64,000 nt of DNA. Origin: Symbiodinium natans. Its lineage: Eukaryota; Sar; Dinophyceae; Suessiales; Symbiodiniaceae. A program made the position numbers and the translations under genes. Positions within the stretch are counted from its first letter, which is position 1, and each line of letters starts with the position of its first letter. The notes beneath the pieces are model-generated. The model did not search any database. It was given only the letters and a program-made list of their open reading frames with translations, and was not told the DNA's origin. Where the stretch lies: contig CAJNDS010001313.1 in the NCBI GenBank assembly GCA_905221605.1, positions 62,001-126,000 on the forward strand. The letters are read 5' to 3'. Below, one piece after another: positions 23,501-34,255 of this stretch.

Positions 23501-24651
23501 CTGACTGTTTGTGTCGCCATGAAGTTCCATGAAGTTTGGAGGGGATGCAGCAGTCTCGGCATGAGATCCTCAAATCGTTACTTGCAAAACACAACCATAT
23601 ACAAGCGAGCACCGTTCCGCGGAGGCTTCCGAGATATCTGCATGAACGATCTTGCACTGCTCAACACTTTGCAAGTTTTAGGACTCGGCGAGGTTTGGCG
23701 TGCAGAATCCCACGAAAGCAAGAGGTCAGTGAAGCAACTTGAAAGATCCCGATGCGCCTGAAGCGCCGTTCTGGAGCGAAGCACAGGCCCTTCCATCTCA
23801 GGGCTTGCACTCGACTTGCTCTTCGATGTCTCGGGGCTCAAAGCTTCTTATGGCTTAGTTTTGCCACCACTTGGGCTGTTAAGTGACGTTGTGTTTACTT
23901 GTTAGTTTGCTGCTGCTTGATTTCATGAATTAGTTGGCTCGAGTGTTCTGGCTTGGTTTCGACGCTCACGCTCGCGCGAGGCAGGCCAGGTAACTGTCAG
24001 TTTCCCTGGGATGGGATGAGAGTCATCAATGTGCTTAAGTCAAGCCCCAGCTTTCTGCACCTGTACCCAGCTGCTTCCACGGAGAGCTTGTCGATCTCGC
24101 CCTGCATCACTCCCAACCCGAGATTGAGGCCCGGGCCCTTCACAAGCCGCACAGAAACGATATAATATAATATAATATAATATAATATATAATATAATAT
24201 AATATAATATAATATATGCTTAAGGCTTGAAGGATCACAGGCAACAGCATAACGACTCGTGATGCGAATTTACGAATCATGCGGGCACCCTGGCCTCTGT
24301 AAGCACTATGATGGGCTCCCCGTGCAAATCATCCACCCCGTACAGACCTTCAAGCAAGTGGCCCACTTTGCAAATGCAGCTTGGCGGCCATCAAAACGAC
24401 TTCGGATGGAACTCGCCGACTCTTGCAGTCTCGGAGTCTTTTTAGAAGTGTCTCAAATGTGCAGCTACAGAATGCTGCATGCTGGTGCGAAAGCACAAAG
24501 ATAGATCGAGCCGGTGCACCGAATGTCACTGAGATTCACTGAGTATGCTGCATTTGCACCCACCTTTGCTTTGCCAAAAAGACTTCGGCAGCTTGCGGCA
24601 CTTCTCCGCTACGATCTGGCCCCCCGCACGGTAAGGGAAAACCAGCGCTGG
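20531..24651 (-). CDS. TWNK: Twinkle-like primase-helicase, N-terminal, Toprim and Walker A exons
   Basis: Upstream exons of the same gene. 24564-24651 (29 codons): PALVFPYRAGGQIVAEK ending KSFWQSK, the Twinkle/phage primase signature 'fPYR...RFWQ.KG'. 21947 to about 22018: Toprim strand LDAAEKIILAVDGDKAGE, with the acidic DGD that binds metal. 20531-20637 (exactly 35 codons): GWDGLDRFYRVVPGE, then ITVITGIPGSGKSEWL, with Walker A GIPGSGKS. Twinkle is the replicative helicase of mitochondria, and of plastids in plants and algae. Active metal residues in Toprim and FPYR would suit a primase-helicase rather than an animal-type helicase (inference). Exons between Toprim and Walker A, and between Walker A and 11.25 kb, were not all found. 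CEDQDVKQYLRDVIEGA at about 20.87-20.92 kb could be one. No start codon or transit peptide was identified. Confidence 0.85.
21535..21641. mobile_element. Hairpin MITE copy 1 (TIR TTGGGATG, 8-bp TSD)
   Basis: A 107-bp element starting TTGGGATGTTGCCCCTTC and ending in its inverted counterpart (...GGGGGAACATCCCAA). The arms pair over about 35-40 bp, so the whole element can fold into a hairpin. It is flanked by a perfect 8-bp direct repeat CTGATTGT on both sides, which is a target-site duplication of hAT-like size. A second copy is at 30064. It lies in the Twinkle intron between Toprim and Walker A exons. Confidence 0.85.
24158..24217. repeat. (TATAA)n microsatellite
   Basis: About eleven units of TATAA/ATATAAT. 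It lies about 350 bp downstream (transcription sense) of the exon at 24.6 kb. Confidence 0.9.
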
Positions 24652-25552
24652 CTGGCCACCGAGCTGCTTGGAGTAGAGCCCATTCCTGGCGGCACATTCG
24701 CGGCTGCTTGGTGGTAGAAGGTGGACAGATAAAACTGTTGACCGTTGCTGGCCTTTTACAGTCAATATGATATTATATTGTATCTTATTATGTTGTTTGA
24801 CATTTTGCTATTTAATATCAAGATCAAAAACATCGTGGCTCCGTACCGCAACTGTCTCCGGGATCTTTCGCTCGAGCAAGAAGTCGCGATGCTCTGGAAG
24901 AAGGTCCACATTCCCAGACAAATCCAGCACCGGCTCAAGTCTCTCTTCTTGCTTCCTGTGTTGCCCCGTCTCGGCCGCGCTGTTTCTGGCCGGGTCTACC
25001 CAACCCCGGCTGAACCAAACCTTGCCGCAGTGGTTCTTGCGCCAGCACCAGCCTTGCGTGTGTTTACCATTGGGCGGGGGGGGGGGGGGGGGGGCAGAGC
25101 GTGCATGCGACTAAGCCTAAGCTCGACAACAGAATGTTGCCATCACTGCAAGATGTAAGTCTCAATCAAATACAATGCACCGATTACTCGCTGAACACGT
25201 TGCGTAGCGTGCATCCGGGGAACAGGAAATCCCGGAATGGTAGTACTTCATGCTGAGGCATTTCTCCTTCTTGTCACCACCGTTGCAGAGCGGGCAGGTG
25301 CCCGAGTTGACCCACTCATCCTAAGCAAGGCCAGCCCGGAAACAGGGGCAGAACAAGTGCAGTGTTGTCATTTGGTCAGTTGGAGGTCACTTCGTGTTGA
25401 ACCTGACAAGCATGGCTGCCTACCAGGTTACCATCACGCAAACGAAGCAACTTCGTGTAACTTCGTCGAACAGCGCTGCGGTCCGGTCACTAGTTTAAGG
25501 CGATTGCCAGAAGCGTTGAGGTAGCACTGGAGTACCTCGGCTCGGTTGCTTA

Positions 25553-26430
25553 TCAGCTTGAATCAACCTGTGCCGACATTTGCCCTCTCCGCTCTCTCAG
25601 AATTGCCCTGAGAATCTCCGTGCAATCCCAAACGGCCGCGTCATAAGACACATCTGGAGCATCTGTGCCGTCCGTGAAGCGACCACTCTCCCTAGCTGCA
25701 TGCACCTCCAGAACGTGCCAGGGGACTCTTAGCGAACTTAGACATGTTTTCGAAGGAATCACAGAGTGCCCGTCCGAACCGCATCCAGCAAAAAGCACAC
25801 ACACCAGAAATTCGTTTCTGCCGGGCGATGGCCGGTTGAGGTTGTTTGCAGACGCAGAGTTACTCTACATCAACCTTCAATTCAATGTCCCTTAACGGGG
25901 TTCTGAGCCGATAAGAGGAATGCGCGGGCATGACGTGTTTTGGCGACCAGGTTCGCGGAATCTATGTAGGAGCATCGCTGTGCCACACACGCCGCACTTA
26001 GAAACTGCTCAAGGGTGCCTGCATCTTGCGGCGGTAGGTCACCGTCACTGCGGCAACCATGCCCAGTGGAGCCGGCCTGAGCCAGAGACCTTCGCATCAA
26101 CAACACTTGTTGCTGTTTCTTAGGAATTATAGTACCCAAGAATTCAAAATTATTTCAAGGTAACCCTAAGGACACTGCTTGGAAGGCTGGCACTGCTCAA
26201 GAGTGCCTCTCAGAACACAACTGCCTCACATGATGCGGTCCTGCCTGCAGAATCATGCTTGCGAGATGCTGGCTTCGTTTCTGTTCGGCACCTGGACAGG
26301 AAATGCCGGTAAGTAGCTCCTCGAGCACATCCGATCTTGGTCCTACGATAAGTTTGGGTGCTCCCGTACATTTGGCAATGCTACCAGCGACATGGGAAGG
26401 CCAGGGAGAAAACAGGCTGAACACGTGCAA
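25553..26430 (-). other. Coding-like fragments between the Twinkle and SGT1 genes
   Basis: Three short minus-strand stretches look protein-like but are not recognised: about 25570-25690 (SYDAAVWDCTEILRAILRER), about 25960-26040 (LEQFLSAACVAQRCSYIDSA) and about 26250-26370 (LIVGPRSDVLEELLTGISCP). They could be 5' exons of the Twinkle gene, 3' exons of SGT1, or chance frames. Confidence 0.15.
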
Positions 26431-27830
26431 GCCAATGACATGGCCTGGGCCTGGATTGAGGCTGTGTGTTTTTTATCTCAGAGTGGCAGAGAATGGTGCA
26501 CGAATTTGGTGGGTTTATCTTCCGAGTTAGGTCAGGCTTGTGGTTCCACTGCCTGGAGGCAGCTAGATTGCTGCGTTTTCACTGCCCCCTGTCATGTTTG
26601 TGCATTTTTGACTCGAAGGATGACTCGAAGGGGCCAGCTTTGGTTGCTTCTAGCTGGCGGAGGTCTTAGATGACATGAGAGGACACAGACCGCAGCTTGA
26701 TATGATTTGAAAGGTTCACGATTCACGAGGTGACCTCATGGGTCTGCCCCAGTCTGGCGGAATTTCGTCGAACGCTGCTCTCAAAGGGCTGTCGAGAGCT
26801 CTTTTGGCTGCATCTCAGTCCTCCAGTGATGGTCGTCGCAGCTAAGCGACAAAACGAGCGTGACATTTGTGACTCCTCTGGAGGGGAGGTTGCCTGACGA
26901 TAGGTGCTAATCATGTTGTGTGCCGGCGTGGTGACCTTGCAATACTATCCAACTGCTGAGGTTCCACTGGAGCACTCAGGCGATTAATTAATCGGTGGAG
27001 AGTGCGGTTTCTTCGGGTGGCTTGTCTTGAGAAAGGGGAGGAGGGAGGGTCCCCTCCTCCATTCTCCTTGGGTTCTGACGCTCGAGGCTACGGGTTTGGG
27101 GCTTAGGCAAATTTAAAGTTTCGAGATGACGCATCGGTGTTTACGGAGTTGAAAGGTGCTGAGGTCAAGGGTGAGTCAGTGACCACAGGGTTAAGCTGAA
27201 GATTTAGCTACCAGCTACAGTAGCACAACTTTCGCAGCACCAAAAAAAAATGCCTCCCCACACATGGCCTATGTAGATTTGGAACCACTTCTAGACGTTG
27301 AGGCGAGCTGCGGCAGGCGCAAACCATTCAGCCCTTGCCGTTGCGGATTGGTGGGGAATCCAAGCTCCATCATCGGCGAAAAGCGGGTCTTGGAAAGATC
27401 GTCCTTCTCCTCTCAACCCTGCAGGCCTGTCTGCACTTGTGTTCAGGGTTCCGTACTGTGGCTGCGACATTGGACTTCGCGAAGCTTTGTTTCAACGACA
27501 ACAAACGCCAAAGTAACACACTTTGGCCTGCAACTCTACGTCCCTACGTGCTTGCTCTGTTTGATATTGAAACAACTCGCATGCAACACTTCCTCAAGTC
27601 TCCCAATCCATGGAAGTCTCAGATTTGGTCACACAGCGCGAACAACAGGCCCTAGCTATTTCTTGCGCCAGTCCCTCCATTCCTGCCCATCTGGTGGAGT
27701 TGGCCTGTCAACTGACCAAGCTGCATCAGGCTATCCGTGCAATCGTGGCACCCCAAACCTACTGAGCTCACACAATCCAAGGGAAACAACCATCGTCAGT
27801 GTGCACGGCGAGTGATGCGAGTGTTTGCGC

Positions 27831-29327
27831 CTGTCTTTGCCCTCGTAGTCATTCGATGCGACCTCGCCCCAGTTCGTCGACCTTGGCACAGCCAAGTGCT
27901 GCCACGTCTGAAAAATGAAGGTTGCAATACTTGGCGGGGGCCACGATGTTGTGTCCACATGGTTTCTTGCATCCTCGTCCATAACAACCGAGGCTGGTGC
28001 AAGACGGTTCCTGCAGTTTGCCAGGGAAGAGCCATGTGTTCAGGCGTAACATCTCAGTATGCTGGCCGTACATGGCCCTATGTGGCCTTTCTACTTCAGC
28101 CCAAGCTCCTCCAGAGGTCTGGAAGGACTTGTTCATCGCCCGGCGGGTATCTTCATCAGCTCGCTCATAGATCTGCTGGAAAAGCTTATTCAAAGCCTGG
28201 CTGTGGATCAAGTACATTGCATATGAAGCAATGCAACGGCAACGGTGACGAGAAGCCTCCGCAAAGAGTTGCGGTGTGGTGGCATAAAGCGATTTCCCTT
28301 GAAGATAAAAATGACTCGGTGTACTGTCCGATGACTTCACCACCGAACACATCAGTTGTATGCCCCACTGCGCTAACACGATTGTGGCTGCTGACCGCTG
28401 TGCCACTTGCTTCTCTGGTTGCCGTGATTTTACCGTTTCGTCTTTTGAGTTGTACGCTTTAAATGAAATAAATAAATATATATATATATATATACATATA
28501 TATATACATATACATATATACATATATACATATATACATACATACATACATACATACATACATACATACATACATACATACATACATACATACATACATA
28601 CATACATACATACATACATACATACATNNNNNNNNNNNNNNNNNNNNNNNNNNNNNNNNNNNNNNNNNNNNNNNNNNNNNNNNNNNNNNNNNNNNNNNNN
28701 NNNNNNNNNNNNNNNNNNNNNNNNNNNGGCATTGACACTTATAAACTTCAGTTAAGATTATAAACCTGCGTACAGGCTATGAATGTGAACATGTCGGATG
28801 CAACGCTGAGAACACATTTTAGCCTGTGGGTGCCTGTGGTGCTGTTTTGCGGATCGCATCATGTAGCTCGCCCTGCATGTCACATTGTAGGCCCTACTCC
28901 ATGCCTTCACCCAGCCTTCAGCCTTCACATCACATCCCTGCACAGACTAGTGATCTTGTGAACATCGTATTGAGCAGTTTGGGGGCGACATGTGAACTTG
29001 ATTGGACTTGTCATGATCTGATGCCATCCTGGGAACCCTGGTCCTACTTTCGAAATTCAGACAGGTTCTGAGATGTAAGCGTTTATGAACCAGGTATGAT
29101 CGATTCTGCTGCTGTTGGCCTTGACCCCAAAGGCGTTGACTTCTGCAAGAACTGCGTTGAGCTACTTCATGGCGGCTTTCAGAGTTGCATTTGGCGCTGG
29201 GGCGTGCCGCAAAGCAAGAGTGCGCAGCAAAAAAGGCGTCAGTTGAGTTCCTGGAGCACTGCAAAGACATCTTTCAAAAGAGGAAATGCGCCTGGTCGCC
29301 CTCGGGCTTCTCGTTTTTCAGCTCTTC
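27831..29327 (-). CDS. SGT1: SGT1 co-chaperone, SGS-domain exons
   Basis: Three minus-strand exons. 29292-29327 (12 codons): [12 protein letters not shown]. 28109-28196: [16 protein letters not shown], then [13 protein letters not shown]. 27831-27881: [16 protein letters not shown]. This is the SGS domain of SGT1, which typically reads '[40 protein letters not shown]'. The GDQ/ALNK join is phase 0 with a GC-AG intron. The 28109 donor appears to be GA, and a tiny exon for 'TVL' is missing. The C-terminal exon with the 'GMEWK' tail was not found. SGT1 works with HSP90 in kinetochore/SCF assembly and client folding. The intron between the first two exons contains the 100-N gap, so their exact spacing is not known. 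Confidence 0.9.
28470..28627. repeat. (TA)n/(CATA)n microsatellite ending at an assembly gap
   Basis: TA and TATACA steps turn into perfect CATA/TACA units up to the first N. Frames through it (YVCM repeats) are not genes. Confidence 0.95.
28628..28727. other. Assembly gap, 100 N
   Basis: Exactly 100 N, the usual placeholder for a gap of unknown size, at the end of a CATA microsatellite. It lies in the SGT1 intron between the GDQ and ALNK exons. Confidence 0.98.
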
Positions 29328-29833
29328 CTGGCTGGTGTCGGCTGGTCTCAAAGGTTGGGTTGCTCTTTGTTGAGCCCTCAACAGATCACTAGCACCGTGA
29401 GACAAGCCGATCTTATCTGTGGCAGTCATATGTGGGAAATGATGGTCTTGATGCGAGCACACAAGCAGCCGTGCACGGGCGTCTTCTCACAACTTCTCTG
29501 CATGCAATCCTTAAACGAGCACCTGCAACACGCGTCACGGGCAAGCCTTTTCTGATCGCCACAAGATTCGGTGCGAAGCGAAATTCGACTGATCACCTTT
29601 TCGCCAGTGCTCAGTCTGCTGCTCCCAGTTGCTCTCACTTGAAGGCGACCTTCGGCAATCACTAGACACAAGCCTTCTACCAAGCAGACGCATCTCCTAC
29701 GTGAAATTAGAGTCAGCATCAGAGAGGGAGAGAGAGAGAGACAAAAATTAAATAAAAACAAAGAAGGCATGAACGAAAGAAAGGAATGAAGAGAGAAAAT
29801 GAAAACTTCAAAAAAGTTCAAACAAAGATTGAC

Positions 29834-29868
29834 TGAATGAATGAATGAATGAATGAATGAATGAACGA
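29834..29868. repeat. (GAAT)n microsatellite
   Basis: Eight units of tgaa/gaat, preceded by a (GA)n run at about 29725-29742. SGT1 intron. Confidence 0.85.
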
Positions 29869-30063
29869 ATCAGATAGATGAAGAAATCCGCTGTGCGATC
29901 CTTCAGGAACTAGGGGTCTGCACCATCCACCATTCAGTCGAACTAGATGTTCCATTCTATAATTCCCCGCGAAGTCGCCGCTGGCGCACATCACTTTGCT
30001 GCTGGCCACTCCGCACCAGTGAGCGAGACCAAATCCTGCAAGCGCCGGTTCACGCTGAATACC

Positions 30064-30161
30064 TTGGGATGTCCCCCCGCTATACTAACAGTCCTTAATC
30101 GGGAATCTAGTACTCTGCTGTACTCCCTACTCAGGACTGTTAGCACAGGGGAACATCCCAA
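30064..30161. mobile_element. Hairpin MITE copy 2 (TIR TTGGGATG, 8-bp TSD)
   Basis: A 98-bp copy of the 21.5-kb element: TTGGGATGTCCCCCCGC... with the shared inner word CTAACAGTCCTTA and the end GGGGAACATCCCAA. Flanks are TGAATACC on the left and TGCATACC on the right, a 7/8-matching 8-bp duplication. It lies in the 15.8-kb SGT1 intron. Confidence 0.85.
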
Positions 30162-31262
30162 TGCATACCCAAAAGTGGTTATGCACAAGTGTCCATGTCG
30201 GATGGATTCCGAAGACAGACAGGCTGGAATTCTCTCATTGTCGGATCACCATAACCAACTCACACCTGGCCCCAAATATGTACACTTACCGCGTAAGCGA
30301 GAATAAGAAAGTTATTAAAAAGGGAAGAAGCGAATTTGACTAAGAGTCTAGCTCGTGTAACGCTTTAGTGAAGTTTGTAAAGGAAGTTGAAGTAACAAAT
30401 AAACTTCAGCAATTTTCTGACGAAATTCCCGATTCCTTGCCCCCTATCTGGATAATCTTGTGTAGTCTCGCATGACTATTTTACTTGCGTTTGAGTTTTC
30501 ATATGAGAGAAGCCATACACCTTTCCAAAAAAGGCTAGGTTTTGTGAAAGGCGTCCCACCAATATTCGTAAAATGTGAAACGATTTGATCGCGTTCTTCA
30601 TAAGACAATGCATGCACAATGACTTGTGAATGTGGTGCGTAGAAGGCGGTGGTTTTGGGCTCTACATGTGAATATTTTACTTGTGTTTGTGTTTGAATAT
30701 GAGAGAAGCCATACACCTTTCCAAAAAAGGCTAGTTTTTGTGAAGGACGTCCCACCAATGTTCGTAAAACGTGAAAAGATTTGATCGCGTTCTTCATAAG
30801 ACAATGCATGCACAATGACTTGTGAATGTGGTGCGTAGAAGGCGGTGGTTTTGGGCTCTACATGTGATTTTTGTTAGAGTTTTCATATGAGAGAAGCCAT
30901 ACACATTTCGAAAAAGGCTAGTTTCTGTAAACTGCCAGCCACCAATATTCGCAACATGTGAAACGATTTGATCGAGTTCTTCATAAGAAATGCATGTACA
31001 ATGAGTTGCAAATGTGGTGAGTAGAGGGTATTCTGGTGCCCTACATGTAATCCGCCGAGGCCTAGGGCCGAAGGTGTAAACGAGCCCAAAGCCACATGTC
31101 GGGTTCTTTTTTGCCTGGAATGGGTGCCCCCCGTAGCCAGGGGCAGTTGAAGCCCCCCCCCCCTTTCCCCCCTGCTGCCCTGCCCCCCTGCTACCCTGCC
31201 CCCCCTTGCCTTTTGCAACTGGTGTGAGCATTAGGTTACGAATCCTGTCGAAGCCGAACCGT

Positions 31263-31406
31263 CTAAACCCTGAACCTTGAACTCGAAACCCCAAAACCCT
31301 AAACCCCAAACCAAAAACCTTGAGCCCTAAGCCCTCAACCCTAAACTAACCCTCAACGCTAAACCCTAAACCCGGAACCCTAAATCCTAAACCCTAAACC
31401 CAACCC
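31263..31406 (-). repeat. Degenerate interstitial telomere-like array (CCCTAAA)n
   Basis: About a dozen imperfect CCCTAAA/CCCCAAA/CCCTGAA units inside the disruption of the satellite array. Confidence 0.85.
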
Positions 31407-31894
31407 TTTTTGCTTGGGGTCCAGCGACTTGGGCGCTGCGGAATCACCGTGCTCACGCGGATGCGCTGGGCCGGGCCGAGGCAGGTCGCGTAGCGTTAAA
31501 AATGTTTTACTTGTGTTTGTGTTTTCATATGAGAGACTACCCACCAAAATTCGTAGAATGTGAAACGATTTGATCGAGCTCTTCATAAGACAATCATGGA
31601 CAATGACCTGTGAATGTGGTGAGTAGAAGACGGGGTGTTTTTGGGCTCTACATGTGATTATTTTACTTGCGTTTGAGTTTTCATATGAGCGAAGCCATAC
31701 ACCTTTCCAAACAAGGCCCGTTTTTGTGGAAGACAGCCACTAATATTTGTACAATGTGAAACGATTTGATCGAGATCTTCATAAGAAATTGCATGTACAA
31801 TGACTTGTGAATGTGGTGAGTAGAAGAGGGTATCTTGGGGCTCTACATGCGATTATTTTACTTGTGTTTGTTTTGTGTTTTCATATGAGAGACT

Positions 31895-31895
<1 letters not shown>

Positions 31896-31926
<31 letters not shown>
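31896..31926. repeat. Poly-C run, 31 bases
   Basis: Uninterrupted C homopolymer at the break in satellite copy 6. The exact length is doubtful, since such runs assemble poorly. Another C-rich run lies at about 33079-33109. Confidence 0.9.
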
Positions 31927-31928
<2 letters not shown>

Positions 31929-34255
31929 CAAAGCCTGCCCCCAAAAATTTGCCTTGACGGGTTGCCTTGTTACAGAAGCTCAGGCCGAGGCGGGTCGCGC
32001 AGCGTTGAAATTAGTAACATGTGAAACGATTTGATCGAGTTCTTCATAAGAAAATGCATGGACAATGACCTGTGAATGTGGTGCGTAGAAGACGGTGTTT
32101 TTGGGCTCTACATGTGACTACTTTACTTGTGTTTGTGTTTTCAAATAAGAGAAGCCATACACCTTGCGAACAAGGCTAGTTCTTGTCAAAGACTTCCTTC
32201 CCACCGACATGAGTCAGACTATGCCACGATTTGAGTGAGTTCTTCATAAGAAAATGCAGGTACAATGAGCTGTGAATGTGGTGCGTAGAAGACGGTGTTT
32301 TTGGGCCCTACATAATCTGGAATCTTATGCTATGGAACGCCGGTCCCTAGAACTTGGGCCCCATGCAGCTCAGAATCTTGGAATGTGGCAAGTCGAGCCC
32401 CAGAACTTGGAGATGTGGAGTGGTGCATGAGGTCCAAAATTTGTGGGTTTTTGCATGAAGAGGGGGTTGGGCTCCCAAAATCTCGGAGTTCAGGGGTGTG
32501 GAAATTGGGATGTCGAATGTTCGGTCTAACACTTCGGAGGAGAAAATTTCTGGCGATACTAGTAAAACTAGGACTATTAACGGTACTAACACTACAAGTA
32601 TTGCCATACTCATTCCGACTCAGTCCACACTCCACAATGTTATTGTTTTATGTGGAGGCAAGATTGCGGTCACGACCTCTCAGGAAGTCATAAGCCCCTT
32701 GCCTTGTGTGATTTGGTATACAACGCACCAGAAGTGTGGAATCCATTGTGAATTATTAAGGCACCTGTGAGAGGAATGCATCACTCACATGTCGCTTCTG
32801 TTCAGACAAGCAAAAAAATGCAATTCCGTGTGAAAAAAGCGCTCCTGTAATGGGGCCCATTCTCTAAGAATATGCAGGCTCGCTGTATATATAGAGCTTG
32901 GGAATACAAACCTTTTGTGCAAGGAATGGTTTGCCATGGCAGAGAGATGAGTCAGGACCAAGCAACCCAAATGAAATACTTAGACCTCCCTGACAGATAC
33001 ATATACTGATTCCTGTTTCAAGGCTCATTTCAATGGAGAGGCGGCTTTGCTTGCCAGGATTCCGGAAAAAAAACAGATCTCCCCCCCCCCCCCTCCCCCC
33101 CCCCCCCCGCGGAAAAAAACAAAAAGGCGCCAAATGACACCAAGACTGGGACCTCTCAGAACCGATCAGGATAATCATACACACGCCTGTGCATGATACA
33201 GATGCTGCTTGGTAAACACATACATACTACAGACGACATTACTTGGCGCAAAAGCACACTTCACCATGGCGTGACCTGAGGAAAGGGGACCATATATGTG
33301 GCGTGTGTCAAAACAAGCTTGCCGGTCCCGTCTCCACGCGCTTTTGAATAGAAAGACAACAGCACAAAGTCCTCCCATAGTCTGGCACGCTTCTGATCAT
33401 CCTTGGCACTCTCACCCACACACAAACAATATTGGCACTACATTTACATTGACATTGCCTCTCCATGTCGTCAAGCAAAGTGCATGTATGTCCAGGCCCC
33501 CTGCGGAGATTTCGCCACCCCCGAGGCTCTGCCCGGATCTCTCTTGATAGGAGTCCTGGCAACTCATGTTTCGTAACTTCACCAATGCGAACTGATGCAA
33601 GGCTGCGTTGCGAACCTGTCATCTGACAACTGGCATGCTATAGACACTTTGCAGCTGCAGATCCCCGCTGCCTCTGTGAGCATTCGGAAGGACTTCCTTA
33701 ATGACCAGTACAGCCGGGCTGTGTCTGCGGCGCAGAGAGAAGACAACCCTCTTGATAAAAACAGCAAGCACAGAGATTCGCAACACCGCATGAACTAGAG
33801 CTGTGATCTCATTCGTCACAGTGTGATCTTTCACGTTCCTGGCCGCATTACTGACCTGTATCGCCTTGATCCTCAAGCGCAGGCGCCACACCTACTGCTG
33901 GTGCAGCGCTGCCCGTGGAAGACAATTCCCAGGTCCCATGGTGCTGCCCGCGGACGTAGCGGTCCGTACAGAGCTTCCCCCTGACCACCAGCCAGCGCGA
34001 AGCATCCTTCCGGGGAAGCCGCGATCATACGCCAAAAGACGCGTTAACTTGCTCTGCTACTCTTGCTGCGCCTTTAGCTTTGAGGTGCTGCGTTGGCACA
34101 AGTCCATCACACTGCAAACTCCCCGCACCAATGAGAGGCGCATTCCCTATGCCCATGAGAAGAGTGGCGAACAGTCTCAGGGGATACGTATGAAAGCTCA
34201 AGTGGATCTAAAATGAACCCAGAAAGCAGCGGAATGCCAATTGTCTATCGGCTGC

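Larger units (their letters stand above)
30464..32318. repeat. Satellite-like tandem array, 190-196 bp unit, seven partial copies
   Basis: Units begin near 'ctacatgtgattattttacttgtg' and contain 'gagagaagccatacac', 'gtgaaacgatttgatcg' and 'cttcataagaaaatgca'. Copies start near 30464, 30660, 30858, 31500, 31653, 31843 and 32108. The first spacings are 196 and 188 bp. Copies 3-4 are separated by 450 bp with telomere-like units, and copy 6 is broken by a 31-base C run plus GC-rich DNA. Minus-strand frames through it shift between units, so it does not encode a repeat protein. Confidence 0.85.

Noticed and set aside
27264-27815. 183-codon plus-strand frame
   Set aside because: No domain; it lies antisense downstream of the SGT1 exons; Ser/Cys/Leu-rich composition typical of shadow frames.
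27849-28619. 256-codon minus-strand frame starting with YVCM repeats
   Set aside because: The N-terminal part is the CATA microsatellite read through. Only the later part (ALNKLFQQ..., 28109-28196) is real and belongs to SGT1 with other exon limits.
31128-31150. CCGTAGCCA match to the start of the dinoflagellate spliced leader
   Set aside because: The match stops after nine bases; the following sequence is not the leader and no full copy was found on either strand.
30444-31309. Overlapping minus-strand frames with repeated 'YEERDQIVSHFTNIGG'-like peptides, looking like a repeat protein
   Set aside because: They are different frames of the 190-196 bp satellite; the unit length is not a multiple of three, so the peptide changes from copy to copy.
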